A stretch of DNA of 64,000 bases from Didymella arachidicola (taxonomy: Eukaryota; Ascomycota; Dothideomycetes; Pleosporales; Didymellaceae), in NCBI GenBank assembly GCA_016630955.3, contig CM050001.1, positions 310,001 through 374,000 on the forward strand, given 5' to 3'. The stretch's first letter is position 1. The number at the start of each line of letters is the position of its first letter. Positions 22,486 through 31,341 of this stretch are shown here, piece by piece. Under the pieces are notes generated by a model that did not search any database, was not told the origin of the DNA, and saw only the letters and a program-made list of their open reading frames with translations. The translations under genes and the position numbers were made by a program.

Positions 22486-24618
22486 CAGTGTCCGTGCGTC
22501 AAATGCGCGGATTCATCAAATGCGCGGAATTGACCCCACCCACATCAGATATTATGAGGCTTGTGAGCCACCCACAACAGCTATTATCGTGAGATTTCGT
22601 GGTGTATCAGTAATTCATTACTTGCGAAAAAGATGTGCTACTTGAATTTTGCTGGAAGCTTGACGTTGCGGCCACGTGATGTAGTTTTGTGTGGCAGCGA
22701 TGGGGGCGGCGGCGGAGGAGCAGCACCCACAGCATCGTCAATATCGACACATTTTTGAAGCTTTTTTGACCCAGTAGCTTGTGAAGCCTTCCTCTTGCCC
22801 TTTTGGGGCAATTGTATAGCTTTTGTAGCGTTGCGCTCCTCCTTCTGACGCTGTTGTTCTGCCTTGCGTTCAGCGACTGCCTTAGCGCGCTCTTCCTTCT
22901 CCTTCCTCCGCACCTCAGTAGCTGCCTCACGCGCCACACGCCTCTGCTCCTTCTCCTTCTCCTTCACAAGTCTCCTAGCAGCTGCCACCTCCCGCTCGTC
23001 TGCTTTCCTAAGCTTTTCTTCCATGTCCAGGCGTTGAACGACGTCATATCGGTGTTCAGTTTCACGGCGCTTGCTTGGTGACCACAAAACAGCTCCACCG
23101 TGGTATTCTTGGCGTTGTTGGAGAGGCAAAGGATACGACTTCTTAGTGTGCTTCTTCTTCCGTTGTAGCGAGGTTCTGAGGCCTACAATCTCGCTGTGGA
23201 GGAGCTCGTTTTGTATAGAGATGTGGTGGAGTGATCGCAGGATTTTCCGCGTATCCTTACTGGTCTGATCAGTTGATATATTGCGCACAAGCGACTCAAT
23301 CTTAGGCCAATCCTTGCCACTGTATACTGAGGTATCTGAGCTAGCTTCGGATGAGTCCTCGGAGTCCTTGTGGGTGAATTTGTCGACAATAATGCTGGGG
23401 TTGAGGGGTGCTATACCTGTTATATAGAAGGACCTCAACACCATCTCCTTTGTGAATGTAGCCACCCAGGCCTTCCGAAACAGGCCAAAGAAGTCGCTCT
23501 TCTTTACAGGGAGCAAGCCCTGGCTCTTATGTGTAGAGATGGTGAGGTAGTGCTTGTAGCTGGATGACAACGGCTTGAAGCACACAACGTCTAATGGTTG
23601 AAGCGTGTGAGATGAATGAGGAGGAAGGATACACAACAGGATCTTGTTGTCGTCACAGTAAGTGATAAAATCCATCGTCACGTGTGACCCATGGCCGTCA
23701 AGGATCAATAGCCGCCACTTCCTCCGTGCTTTGGCCTTGGTGTAGCGATCAAACACCTGCTCAAGCCAGGCAAGTCCTATATCGTTGTTTGACCATCCCG
23801 TAGGGCTCGTTGTGAAGTGTACTGAGTGTTTTCTGGGATCAATATCCTTCACCCAGCTCGATTGGACATCTTTTGCAGCAGCGGCGTAGATGACTCCAGG
23901 CGGCAGCACTCCTCCATCAGCACACACACAAGCTATCACTGTTACCCAATCGCGATTGCCATCCTGGAGGGATGCTCTAACCTCTCCCTTGTCAAATTTC
24001 CTCTTGCTAAACACTCGTTTTGACCTGCCGATAATGCCAGTCATAAAGCCTTTCTCATTCATGTTGTACGTGTGTGCCGCCTTAACGTCATATTGTTGAA
24101 TCTTATCATGCAGCAGCTTGAAGTATTGCTCATATTTAACTGCAGAATCAGCGTTGTGACGAACAGAGTCCATGGCGGAGTTCCATTGAGATGTGAGTCG
24201 GTTATGATGCTTGTTGATAAAGCGCGTAACAGCACTCTTGGAGACCTCCTTCTGAGCTACAGACGACATGAAGTTTTGTATCATTTGCCTTGTAGGTTGT
24301 AGCCGACGCTCTGAAAGCTCTTCTATGTATCTTACAAGGTCCGTCTCCTGTTGTGGGTTGAGGTTTTGCTGCTCTGTTGAGACCTCGTTGCGCGGGCGCG
24401 TCTCAGCTCGGTGGCGGCGCGTCAAAGTTGAGCGCACAACACCATACTTTTTGGCAATTCTCGTATACGGGACCTTTTCGCAAGGGTTTAATTGAGCTAT
24501 CTCTGCAAGGGCTGATTCGAGTGACATGGTGGCGTTGAGTTATCGTGGGTTGCAGTATCACGCGTTTGGGAGATTCCGCGCATTTGATGAATCCGCGCAT
24601 TTGACGCACGGACACGGG
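22486..24618 (-). mobile_element. Fot1/pogo-like transposon, element 5 (2133 bp), full ORF
   Basis: Flanked by TA at 22484-22485 (shared with element 4) and 24619-24620 (shared with element 6). The terminal inverted repeats (22486-22530, 24573-24618) share GTGTCCGTGCGTC and hold TCAAATGCGCGGA twice; the outermost 2-3 bases differ. The transposase on the minus strand is uninterrupted. Confidence 0.94.
22638..24527 (-). CDS. Transposase of element 5, intact frame but first catalytic Asp replaced by Asn
   Basis: An uninterrupted 629-aa ORF with ATG start. N-terminal HTH (KVPYTRIAKKYGVVRSTLTR), CENP-B-type HTH, then the DDE domain. The first motif reads YNMNEKGF where elements 3 and 7 have YNMDEKGF, so the first catalytic Asp is Asn here. 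The second and third are normal (LLILDGHGSH, LQPLDVVCF; spacing 35). The C-terminal 150 residues are a Lys/Glu/Arg-rich coiled coil ending SRGRNVKLPAKFK. In Tc1/mariner enzymes the DDD triad binds the two metal ions, so this protein probably binds DNA but cannot cut it. It is the best-preserved reading frame of the array. Confidence 0.93.
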   Translation of the reverse strand: MSLESALAEIAQLNPCEKVPYTRIAKKYGVVRSTLTRRHRAETRPRNEVSTEQQNLNPQQETDLVRYIEELSERRLQPTRQMIQNFMSSVAQKEVSKSAVTRFINKHHNRLTSQWNSAMDSVRHNADSAVKYEQYFKLLHDKIQQYDVKAAHTYNMNEKGFMTGIIGRSKRVFSKRKFDKGEVRASLQDGNRDWVTVIACVCADGGVLPPGVIYAAAAKDVQSSWVKDIDPRKHSVHFTTSPTGWSNNDIGLAWLEQVFDRYTKAKARRKWRLLILDGHGSHVTMDFITYCDDNKILLCILPPHSSHTLQPLDVVCFKPLSSSYKHYLTISTHKSQGLLPVKKSDFFGLFRKAWVATFTKEMVLRSFYITGIAPLNPSIIVDKFTHKDSEDSSEASSDTSVYSGKDWPKIESLVRNISTDQTSKDTRKILRSLHHISIQNELLHSEIVGLRTSLQRKKKHTKKSYPLPLQQRQEYHGGAVLWSPSKRRETEHRYDVVQRLDMEEKLRKADEREVAAARRLVKEKEKEQRRVAREAATEVRRKEKEERAKAVAERKAEQQRQKEERNATKAIQLPQKGKRKASQATGSKKLQKCVDIDDAVGAAPPPPPPSLPHKTTSRGRNVKLPAKFK

Positions 24619-24620
24619 TA

Positions 24621-26454
24621 ACGTTTTGTACGGCTGAATGGCGCACCCCACTGAAATGGCGCACCTTGCCAAGACCTCACTACTTTTAACCACCACCAAC
24701 AATGTCGCAACAAATTAATCTTGAATTGCTTCCTCGTGGAGAGAGAATTGACCTTGCTATCAAAGCTATGAAATCAAACGCGAATCTAAGCCAGCGACGC
24801 GCTGCTGCTGTCTACAACGTGCCTGAAACTACCCTTCGAAGGCAACGCGCCAACCCAGCTTCTCAACGCGTTGTCCACCCTAACGCGTGTAAGCTTACAA
24901 GGCAAGAAGAGGAGGTGCTTATTCAATACATAAGGAAGCTTGACGCGCGAGGCTTTGGCCCTACGCTTGCCTACGTGCGAGAGATGGCTGATCAACTGCT
25001 GGCTGCTCGCAGTGCAGGCAAGGTTGGAGAACACTGGGTCTACCGGTTTATCAGACGGAAACCTGAGATCAAGTCTCAGATTTCTAGACCAAGGGATTAC
25101 CGGAGAGTCCTGTGCAGCGATCCAGCTATTATCAGTCCCTGGTTTGACCTTGTACGCAATGTCAAAGCCAAGTACGGCATCCTAGACCAAGATACCTACA
25201 ACTTTGACGAGACTGGGTTCCAGATAGGCGTTGGAGGGTCAGTTAAGGTAGTAACTGCTTCTGAGAGACGTCTTGCACCACTCAGCGTCCAGCCTGGCGA
25301 TCGTGAGTGGATAACTCTGATCGCTTGTATCAACGCGATGGGCTGGTCTATCCCACCCTTCTTTATCCTTAAAGCAAAGCACCACGACAAGGCCTGGTAC
25401 GTTAACAACCCAAAGGATTGGAGGATTGGGGTTAGCAAGAATGGCTGGACCTCGAATGAGCTTGGCCTTGCCTGGCTAAAGCACTTTATCCAGCATACAG
25501 AGGCTGCTACTGTAGGTAGCCATCGGCTGCTGATTATTGATGGCCACGAGAGCCATAAGTCACTCGAATTCCAAAACCTCTGCGAGGAAAGCAAGATTAT
25601 TGCTCTCTGCATGCCTCCGCACGCCTCTCACATCCTGCAGCCACTTGACGTTGGGTGTTTTGCCCCGCTAAAGCAGGCGTATAAGAAGGAAATCAAAAGC
25701 TTGGCAGACAGTCACATCACCCATGTGGACAAAAAGACCTTCTTAGCAACGTTTCAACCAGTATACGACAAGGCTATATCAAAGAGCAACATTATATCAA
25801 GCTTTAAAGCAACTGGCTTGGTTCCACTTAACCCAGAGGTGGTGCTGTCAAGGCTTGAAGTCAAGCCTCGCACGCCAACACCGCCTCTACCAGGGCCTAC
25901 TAACTGGCAACCTAAAACACCAACTAACGCGATTGAAATTGACAGCTAGACAACGCTAATAATCAAGAGGATAAGGGAACATAAGAGTTCCTCTCCTGAC
26001 TCAATTATTAAGATGGTTCTGCAGGTCAAAAGGGGGTCTGTAAAGAGGGACCATTCGCACACGCTGCTTGAGGCAAGGATAGCTAAGCTTAAGCAGGTAA
26101 ATGAGGCTGCTTCTGAGCGTAAGAAGCGCAAAAAGAAGCGGATTCAGGAAGGCGGGACTCTCTCGCAGGCAGAGGCAGAGGAAATACTAAAGGAGATAGA
26201 CGCTAAGGCTGAGGCACAAGAAGGTGGTGCGCAGGTAGGTAGCAGCAGTAAAAATAAACGTCGCTGTAAGACGTGCGGCAAGACCGGGCACAACAAGCGC
26301 ACCTGCTAGAAAGATGTAGCAGAGATAGAGGATTAATCTAAGCCATCGCACGCCTGAATTGCTTGTTGTAGTGTTGAGATATTAAGGTGCAAAGGTGAAT
26401 GTGCGACAAAGCGCGCCATTTCAGTAGGGTGCGCCATTCAGCCGTACAAAGCGT
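24621..26454 (+). mobile_element. Fot1/pogo-like transposon, element 6 (1834 bp), last of the array
   Basis: Flanked by TA at 24619-24620 (shared with element 5) and 26455-26456. The 48-bp terminal inverted repeats (24621-24668, 26407-26454) start ACGYTTTGTACGG, with a few mismatches, and contain the word TGAA(A)TGGCGCACC twice. The transposase is on the plus strand and belongs to the family of elements 1 and 2. Confidence 0.94.
24702..26309 (+). pseudogene. Transposase of element 6, one C-terminal premature stop
   Basis: ATG 24702 opens a 415-codon frame to a TAG at 25947-25949; the same frame then continues to 26309. N-terminal HTH LSQRRAAAVYNVPETTL, then YNFDETGF, LLIIDGHESH and ILQPLDVGCF supply the full DDD triad with 35 residues between Asp2 and Asp3. 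The stop replaces a codon aligned with Gln/Ser in element 2 (EAQSSLIRERI), most simply CAG to TAG. Beyond it lie the basic region and the CCHC knuckle CKTCGKTGHNKRTC. The truncated 415-aa protein keeps HTH and DDE domains, so some activity cannot be excluded. Confidence 0.92.
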
Positions 26455-26670
26455 TATCATAAGCTAGTGATGTATGCGCTTCAGCGTGAGCGCGGAAGGA
26501 AATTGATTTATCAAGTGTGCTCCTCATGTAGCATTGACCCGACACCAATGGATACCTGGTCCACACAATGAATATGCTGAGTAGCTTCTCGATTTATTGG
26601 ATCTGCCAATAATGTTCATAGTCGAGCTTGTCTTCATCGACCAAATCTCTTCTCAACCTAAAGTTGGATA

Positions 26671-26756
26671 TCTTCGATAGTATAGTGGTCAGTATTTCTG
26701 CTTGTCACCCATAGGACAGCTCGCAGGAGGCCGGGGTTCGATTCCCCGTCGGAGAG
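26671..26756 (+). tRNA. tRNA-Asp (GTC) with a 14-nt intron
   Basis: The acceptor stem TCTTCGA pairs with TCGGAGA (one T-G pair), the D arm GATAGTATAGTGGTCAGTAT is standard, and the T arm is CCGGGGTTCGATTCCCCG. The anticodon stem TCTGC/GCAGG closes only if 14 nt (26708-26721) are removed after A37, the standard position for nuclear tRNA introns; the loop is then TTGTCAC with anticodon GTC. The mature length is 72 nt plus CCA, with discriminator base G as expected for tRNA-Asp. It lies 217 bp past the transposon array. Confidence 0.93.
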
Positions 26757-27078
26757 ACGTCGTTTGTTTTTGCCGTCCCATAAATTATGGAGTCATGGAT
26801 GGAGATGGTGGGCGGAAAGATGGATTTTTGCAAAGTCTGCCACCACAGGAGGTCCGTGCACTCAGCACCCACTATCGACATTTCGAATGGATGTATCTAC
26901 TATAGCATCAGGCATACGTAGTATAAGTAGGTCTCGGAGCCCGGACACGCAAGCCGAAAATGCAGCAGGTGTTACGACAGCTCGCAGTGCTGACTAGCTA
27001 CATGTGTCCTATTTGTGCCAGCAAAGATACTAATAAGCTGTTACGTAGTAGCAATTGAGCAGCTATTCATCGAATGTG
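26757..27078. other. Spacer tRNA-Asp to GT25 gene
   Basis: 322 bp. A short T-run directly after the tRNA (GTTTGTTTTTG from about 26761) could serve as the Pol III terminator. Nothing else recognised. Confidence 0.5.
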
Positions 27079-28458
27079 CTACTGCTTGTATTGCTTCACA
27101 AAGATCTCCTCGCCTCTTGGCATGACGAACGATTTCAGTTCCACGCTCTTCAGCAGATCCTTCTCCTGATCATTGGCCGGCAGTTCAGTCCCGCCATTCA
27201 TCAACCTCTTCAGGTTCAAGCTGACAGTGAAGACAGTAAATTCACTCTCCGGCGATAACCTGTCCTCCTTTGCCTGTCCGCCACCAGACCCCTTCACAGC
27301 CTCATTTGACGACGTGCGCCGGTCCGAGTCCCTGCTCTTCGGCCCAATGCCGCGGAATCTGCCGAAGAGCATCGGATACGCACCGTAGCAGGGTCTGCCA
27401 TAGTCCTGACGATTGCAAAAGTCTGATATGCCTACATCAATCGCTTGTGCGTTGGGCAGCAGCGCTTGATCGTGAAGCAATTGGGCTGCTCCACGTAATG
27501 ACAATGCGTATGCAGTGATCGACGTGAATCTGCTGACTTCCATCACCACGCGAGTATATTCGCCGCCTAGCTCAGGTGCGCTGAGGTTGGGCTTTCGTGA
27601 CCAGGTGCGACGGGTTTCGGTAATGACAGTCGGATCGTTTTGCGTGACGTAGTATTTCTGATCTTTGTCGAGACGATTGTTGAGGCCATTGTGCCCAATG
27701 GCCAGTAAGTCCCAGGCATCACCGTATGGGGATCGGTGAGGAATGGTGCTGCCTTGAAGGTAACGAACACCACGGGCGAGGGAAGCGAGCTGTGGGCGCA
27801 GGAACACGTCCCAGTCGGCGTCGTCTTCAAGAACGAGGGCAGTGGAGATGGAGTTTTGGACTATACTGCTGATTTTAACTTTCATAGCCTTTGGACAGAG
27901 ATGAACGGCTGCGCTTACTGTCGATAAACATCCATGTGAGCACGCCAGCAGCCATGGTTCCCTACCGTGTTGCTTCCCTTCCAATACTGGCCTTTGGTCA
28001 GCGTATACCAGTCTCCGGGTCAATGAAAGCCGACAGGAGGTACAGCATCAGGATGCATGTTGCTTCCATTGATACCTTCCATGAAAGCAATTCCGATATT
28101 GGATGCACATCCCATTAATGCGAGATAGTCTCGCTTGTCGGTTCGATGAGGCATCGAGATGGCATAGATCTTTTGGAACTGCATTCTATTGGCTCGATCC
28201 TTTTGGTAGACTTGTATGACTTACACCCAATGTTCGATTCTGTACATCTCTGATAGATTTCCCGTTTGAGTTGTCGTAGTCGCCACCCGGATTGAGCCCT
28301 CTCGTGAGCTCTTGACTGGGCAGTCAAGGGGAATCTTGGCCGTGACCATGTATGGCAGATAGTGTGAAAAACGTAGAATCGGCAAGGAGCCAGACGGTTG
28401 TACCTAGAACCGTCGGACAGAGTACTGTCAGGGGAAGTGAAGCCTGTACACCGACCAT
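27079..28458 (-). pseudogene. Glycosyltransferase family 25 (LPS-type) gene, 3 exons, two in-frame TGA codons
   Basis: Exons are 28458-28225, 28178-27919 and 27868-27079; the introns (46 and 50 nt) have GT-AG ends and matching phases. The assembled reading holds a hydrophobic N-terminal segment (likely signal anchor), the GT25 start LGFQKIYAISMPHRTDKRD, then GNHGCWRAHMDVYRH, the metal-binding LVLEDDADWDV and a C-terminal YGAYPMLFGRFRG. This is the domain order of fungal GT25 proteins, which are type II Golgi enzymes thought to decorate surface glycans. TGA codons sit in frame at 28324-28326 (residue 45) and 28020-28022 (after GFH). Either the gene is dead or my exon 1 and 2 borders miss small introns. 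Its neighbour is a divergent Stealth-type gene. Confidence 0.75.
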
Positions 28459-28540
28459 GATGTGAACTTTTACTGCGATAATACGATTGTAATAAACATG
28501 TCAATGCTAAATATAGCGACAGGATTCCAGGCCGATCACC
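28459..28540. promoter_or_regulatory. Short divergent promoter between GT25 and Stealth genes
   Basis: About 80 bp separate the GT25 ATG (minus, 28458) from the first possible ATG of the Stealth-type gene (plus, 28541). If the downstream ATGs at 28715 or 28751 are used, the space is about 260-290 bp. Confidence 0.35.
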
Positions 28541-30875
28541 ATGTCATTGACCTTGAGCTTTCCTCTGTGGGCCTAGATACTCATTGGGGTTGTGCTTCTC
28601 TGCTGCCTGGTTCTTTGTAATGTGTGTCTTGCGGCAACGTCCGATGTCATGATCTTCAGGCCGACGTTCCCGCTTCTGAGTCTGTCTACACAGAGCTACT
28701 GAGGGTGGCGTAACATGGATTTGCAGCATCACACAAAACATGCATCGAACATGGGCCTTCTGATAGCTGACTATCTCCCTTGGGAAGGGAATACAGGTGA
28801 CCACCTGTATCGTGGACATCGTTCACGTCGCCATGTGGACAGTCAAGTAGTTGAACGCAACTTTGTTTCTTCCAGTCTCGCAACGACGCAACACGAAAAC
28901 GACAATGACAACAGTATGTCAGTCGAACAGCCTGAAAGTAGTCAAGCTCCAATGATGATCACGGTCAACAGTGCCTCGAATTCAGTTCTCGAAGCGCCAT
29001 CATCTGTGGCCACGGCAGCAGGCGACATTCTTCTTGCAGAAAACTCTGTCAGGACAATCGCTCACCCTGCAGGAACATCAACAGAAGAATACCGTTTCCC
29101 AGACCGAAAGGAGTGTGATAGTGTCGTAGAACTAGCAGATACCCTTCCATGCAGTCAGTCATATGGTCTTGCAGGGCTGGGAGGATGACTGGGTTTCGAC
29201 CGCCCGTTACTCAGGCCCAAAACTCAGAGAGCCGAAGATCGACTTTTTCTATAACTGTGGGTCTTCAGTAACGCTGTCTGCATGATTAATGGTTGATAAG
29301 GTCTAGGGGTCAATGGATCACAGCCAGAGCTTGTCCAAACGATGCGGCCATACGAACTCAACTCGTCTCTCAATGGCGATGATGGCGTCTGGCTCTCCTC
29401 ACACGGCTCCAATAGTTACCGCGAATGGGACGAGCTTCGCTATTCTGTGCGCAGTGTCGAAAAGTATGCTGGGACCTTTCTCAACCGCATCCAGATGCTG
29501 GTGAATGCGGTCGAGTTGTCTCCAAACACCGAACGTAGTCGCACAGGAATGGGCAAACAGCGCCCTCAATGGCTTAAGGAGGATTCGGATAGGGTCGAGG
29601 TGGTCTCTCAGGAGGAGTTTTTTGGCTCTGAAGAGCGGAAGTGCCCACCTTTCTTCGATTCCTTGACAATCGAAAATCAACTCTGCAACACAATATCGGA
29701 CACGGATCAGGTAAGTACATATTTCCGACGTTTGGAAATTTGTTCACACGTACGATCAGCTTTTCGCGCTTTCTGACGACATGATTTTGGACAACGTTCA
29801 TGCTGCCTCAGATCTGTTCAGCCCGCTCTTCGGCCACACCTTCGGATTCAAGGACAATGCTTATAACACCTTGCAACCACCGACTGAGAAGGATGCAGAA
29901 GGTTTCGGAGAGAAACCATTTCTCATTCATACCTCCTGGCTGCTGAACCGCCGGTTCGGTGCGCGCAAGCGGAAGGGCCAAGTCCACTTTGGGCACTCTC
30001 TGTCACGCACAGTCACACAGGAAGCACTCACAAGCTTTCCGCGCCCAGCGCTCCGGAGTGCATCGCAAAGATTCCGCGGAGAGACGGGCTTCCAGCTGTA
30101 CTCTTGGTTTGCCATCTTCCATTACACGATTGAGCGACATCGTGAAGCTTTGCTGTGGAGCTACATCATGCTCCGCTCCGACAAAGACGATGATGGATAC
30201 CTCTCCTGGCGCGAGCGCAAGATCATTCTGTGTGATCTCGAAGAAGGCATGAGCAACGACCCTGAGTTGTTTCGTGATCGGCAATACTATCGTGTTGGCG
30301 ATCGACTCACCGAAGCCGGTCTAGAAACCCCCGAGGTCAATACCAAGATCTTCTGGACCAGTATGGATGGGCCTGCCACGATGAGAGATCTTGAATGCGA
30401 GACTTTTGATACGGAAGAGTGTCTCGCGCCTGGTTTCTCGACGGCCTCATCTGATGCGCAATCACGCAGTCCCGTATTTGCATCTGCGGTGTTGTTCGAT
30501 CGTATCGCACGCCAATCACCACGGTGTGGCGACTGTCTGCTGAAGCTTGTGCTCAACCGACGACGTGCAGGTTTGGGCCCTGTGTTGCCTCACCCAAGCA
30601 AGAAACCCCAACAGCGCGACACCGTAGTGAAGGCGCTCATGAGGTTTCAGTATACAATCGTGCAGCCTGACGCTTCATTCTACATGGTAACGGACGCCGA
30701 GCAGGTCCGACATACTCTCCTCAAACCGTATGTCAAACATGGGAAGACGTCGGGCCAGATCTGCTTGAACGACGACGCTGTAACAGAAGACAATACCGAG
30801 CTGGAGGCACTCAAAGAAGTCATGAGGCAGTTGTTTGAGGGGCTGCTACCGGAGCCTAGTAGCTTCGAGATGTAG
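28541..30875 (+). CDS. Stealth-family sugar-phosphate transferase (XPT1-like), N-terminus uncertain
   Basis: Well-supported exons are 29175-29256, 29307-29710 and 29760-30875, with GT-AG introns of 50 and 49 nt and agreeing phases. They read GWEDDWVSTARYSGPK, then the Stealth CR1 motif FFYNWVNGS (rebuilt across an intron), CR2 ELRYSVRSVEKYAG, and LFSPLFGHTFGFKDNAYN further on, followed by the CR3/CR4 region and SDKDDDGYLSW. Stealth proteins transfer sugar-1-phosphates; Cryptococcus Xpt1 makes xylose-phosphate-mannose. The upstream part (28715-29120) is open and Ser/Thr/Glu-rich, like a Golgi stem, and joins the rest by an unresolved intron before 29175. A hydrophobic anchor-like segment (28577-28640) lies further up in the same frame but is bracketed by TAG (28574) and TGA (28700). 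Confidence 0.8.
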
Positions 30876-31341
30876 GCACCTGTTGTCCGTCATCTGCTTG
30901 TGTCCTTCGATCTGGAATGCGATGGGAAGGGGTTAGCGCTCGAGGAATGCTTCGAGCGGTCACTAGCGCCTCGCCCTGTGCCCACGCTACTGACCGCAAT
31001 ATGACAATGCGATTATACGATTATTATGACTTGTATGGAATGATCTCCCTGACTCTCATTTCCTCTCTGTAGCGAGAACGAATTGACGGCTCGACATGTC
31101 TTTCGATCCTCGGTATCTCGGCCTGCTTAATGCTGAGCTCTGTCATCCAAGACGCCTCCCAGGCTCAATGGTAAGGGGTAGCAAATGCCGTCGCTACAGC
31201 CACATGCGTCGTTCATCAGATCCCAAAAACAGGGAATTCTAGTCGGAGAGCCGATGCGACTGAAGCATGTCTCGCGGTTGTCCGTGGGCGAAGATGCAAT
31301 GATGTGCACGCTGGAGTTGTCTCAGCCTCAATTGGCCGCTA
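30876..31341. other. Spacer Stealth gene to element 7
   Basis: 466 bp, 3' flank of the Stealth-type gene up to the TA of element 7. No gene seen. Confidence 0.5.

Noticed and set aside
13769..26454. Whole transposon block considered as a giant (Starship-like) mobile element
   Set aside because: No DUF3435 tyrosine recombinase or captain gene is seen; each unit has its own TIRs, TA duplications and DDE transposase.
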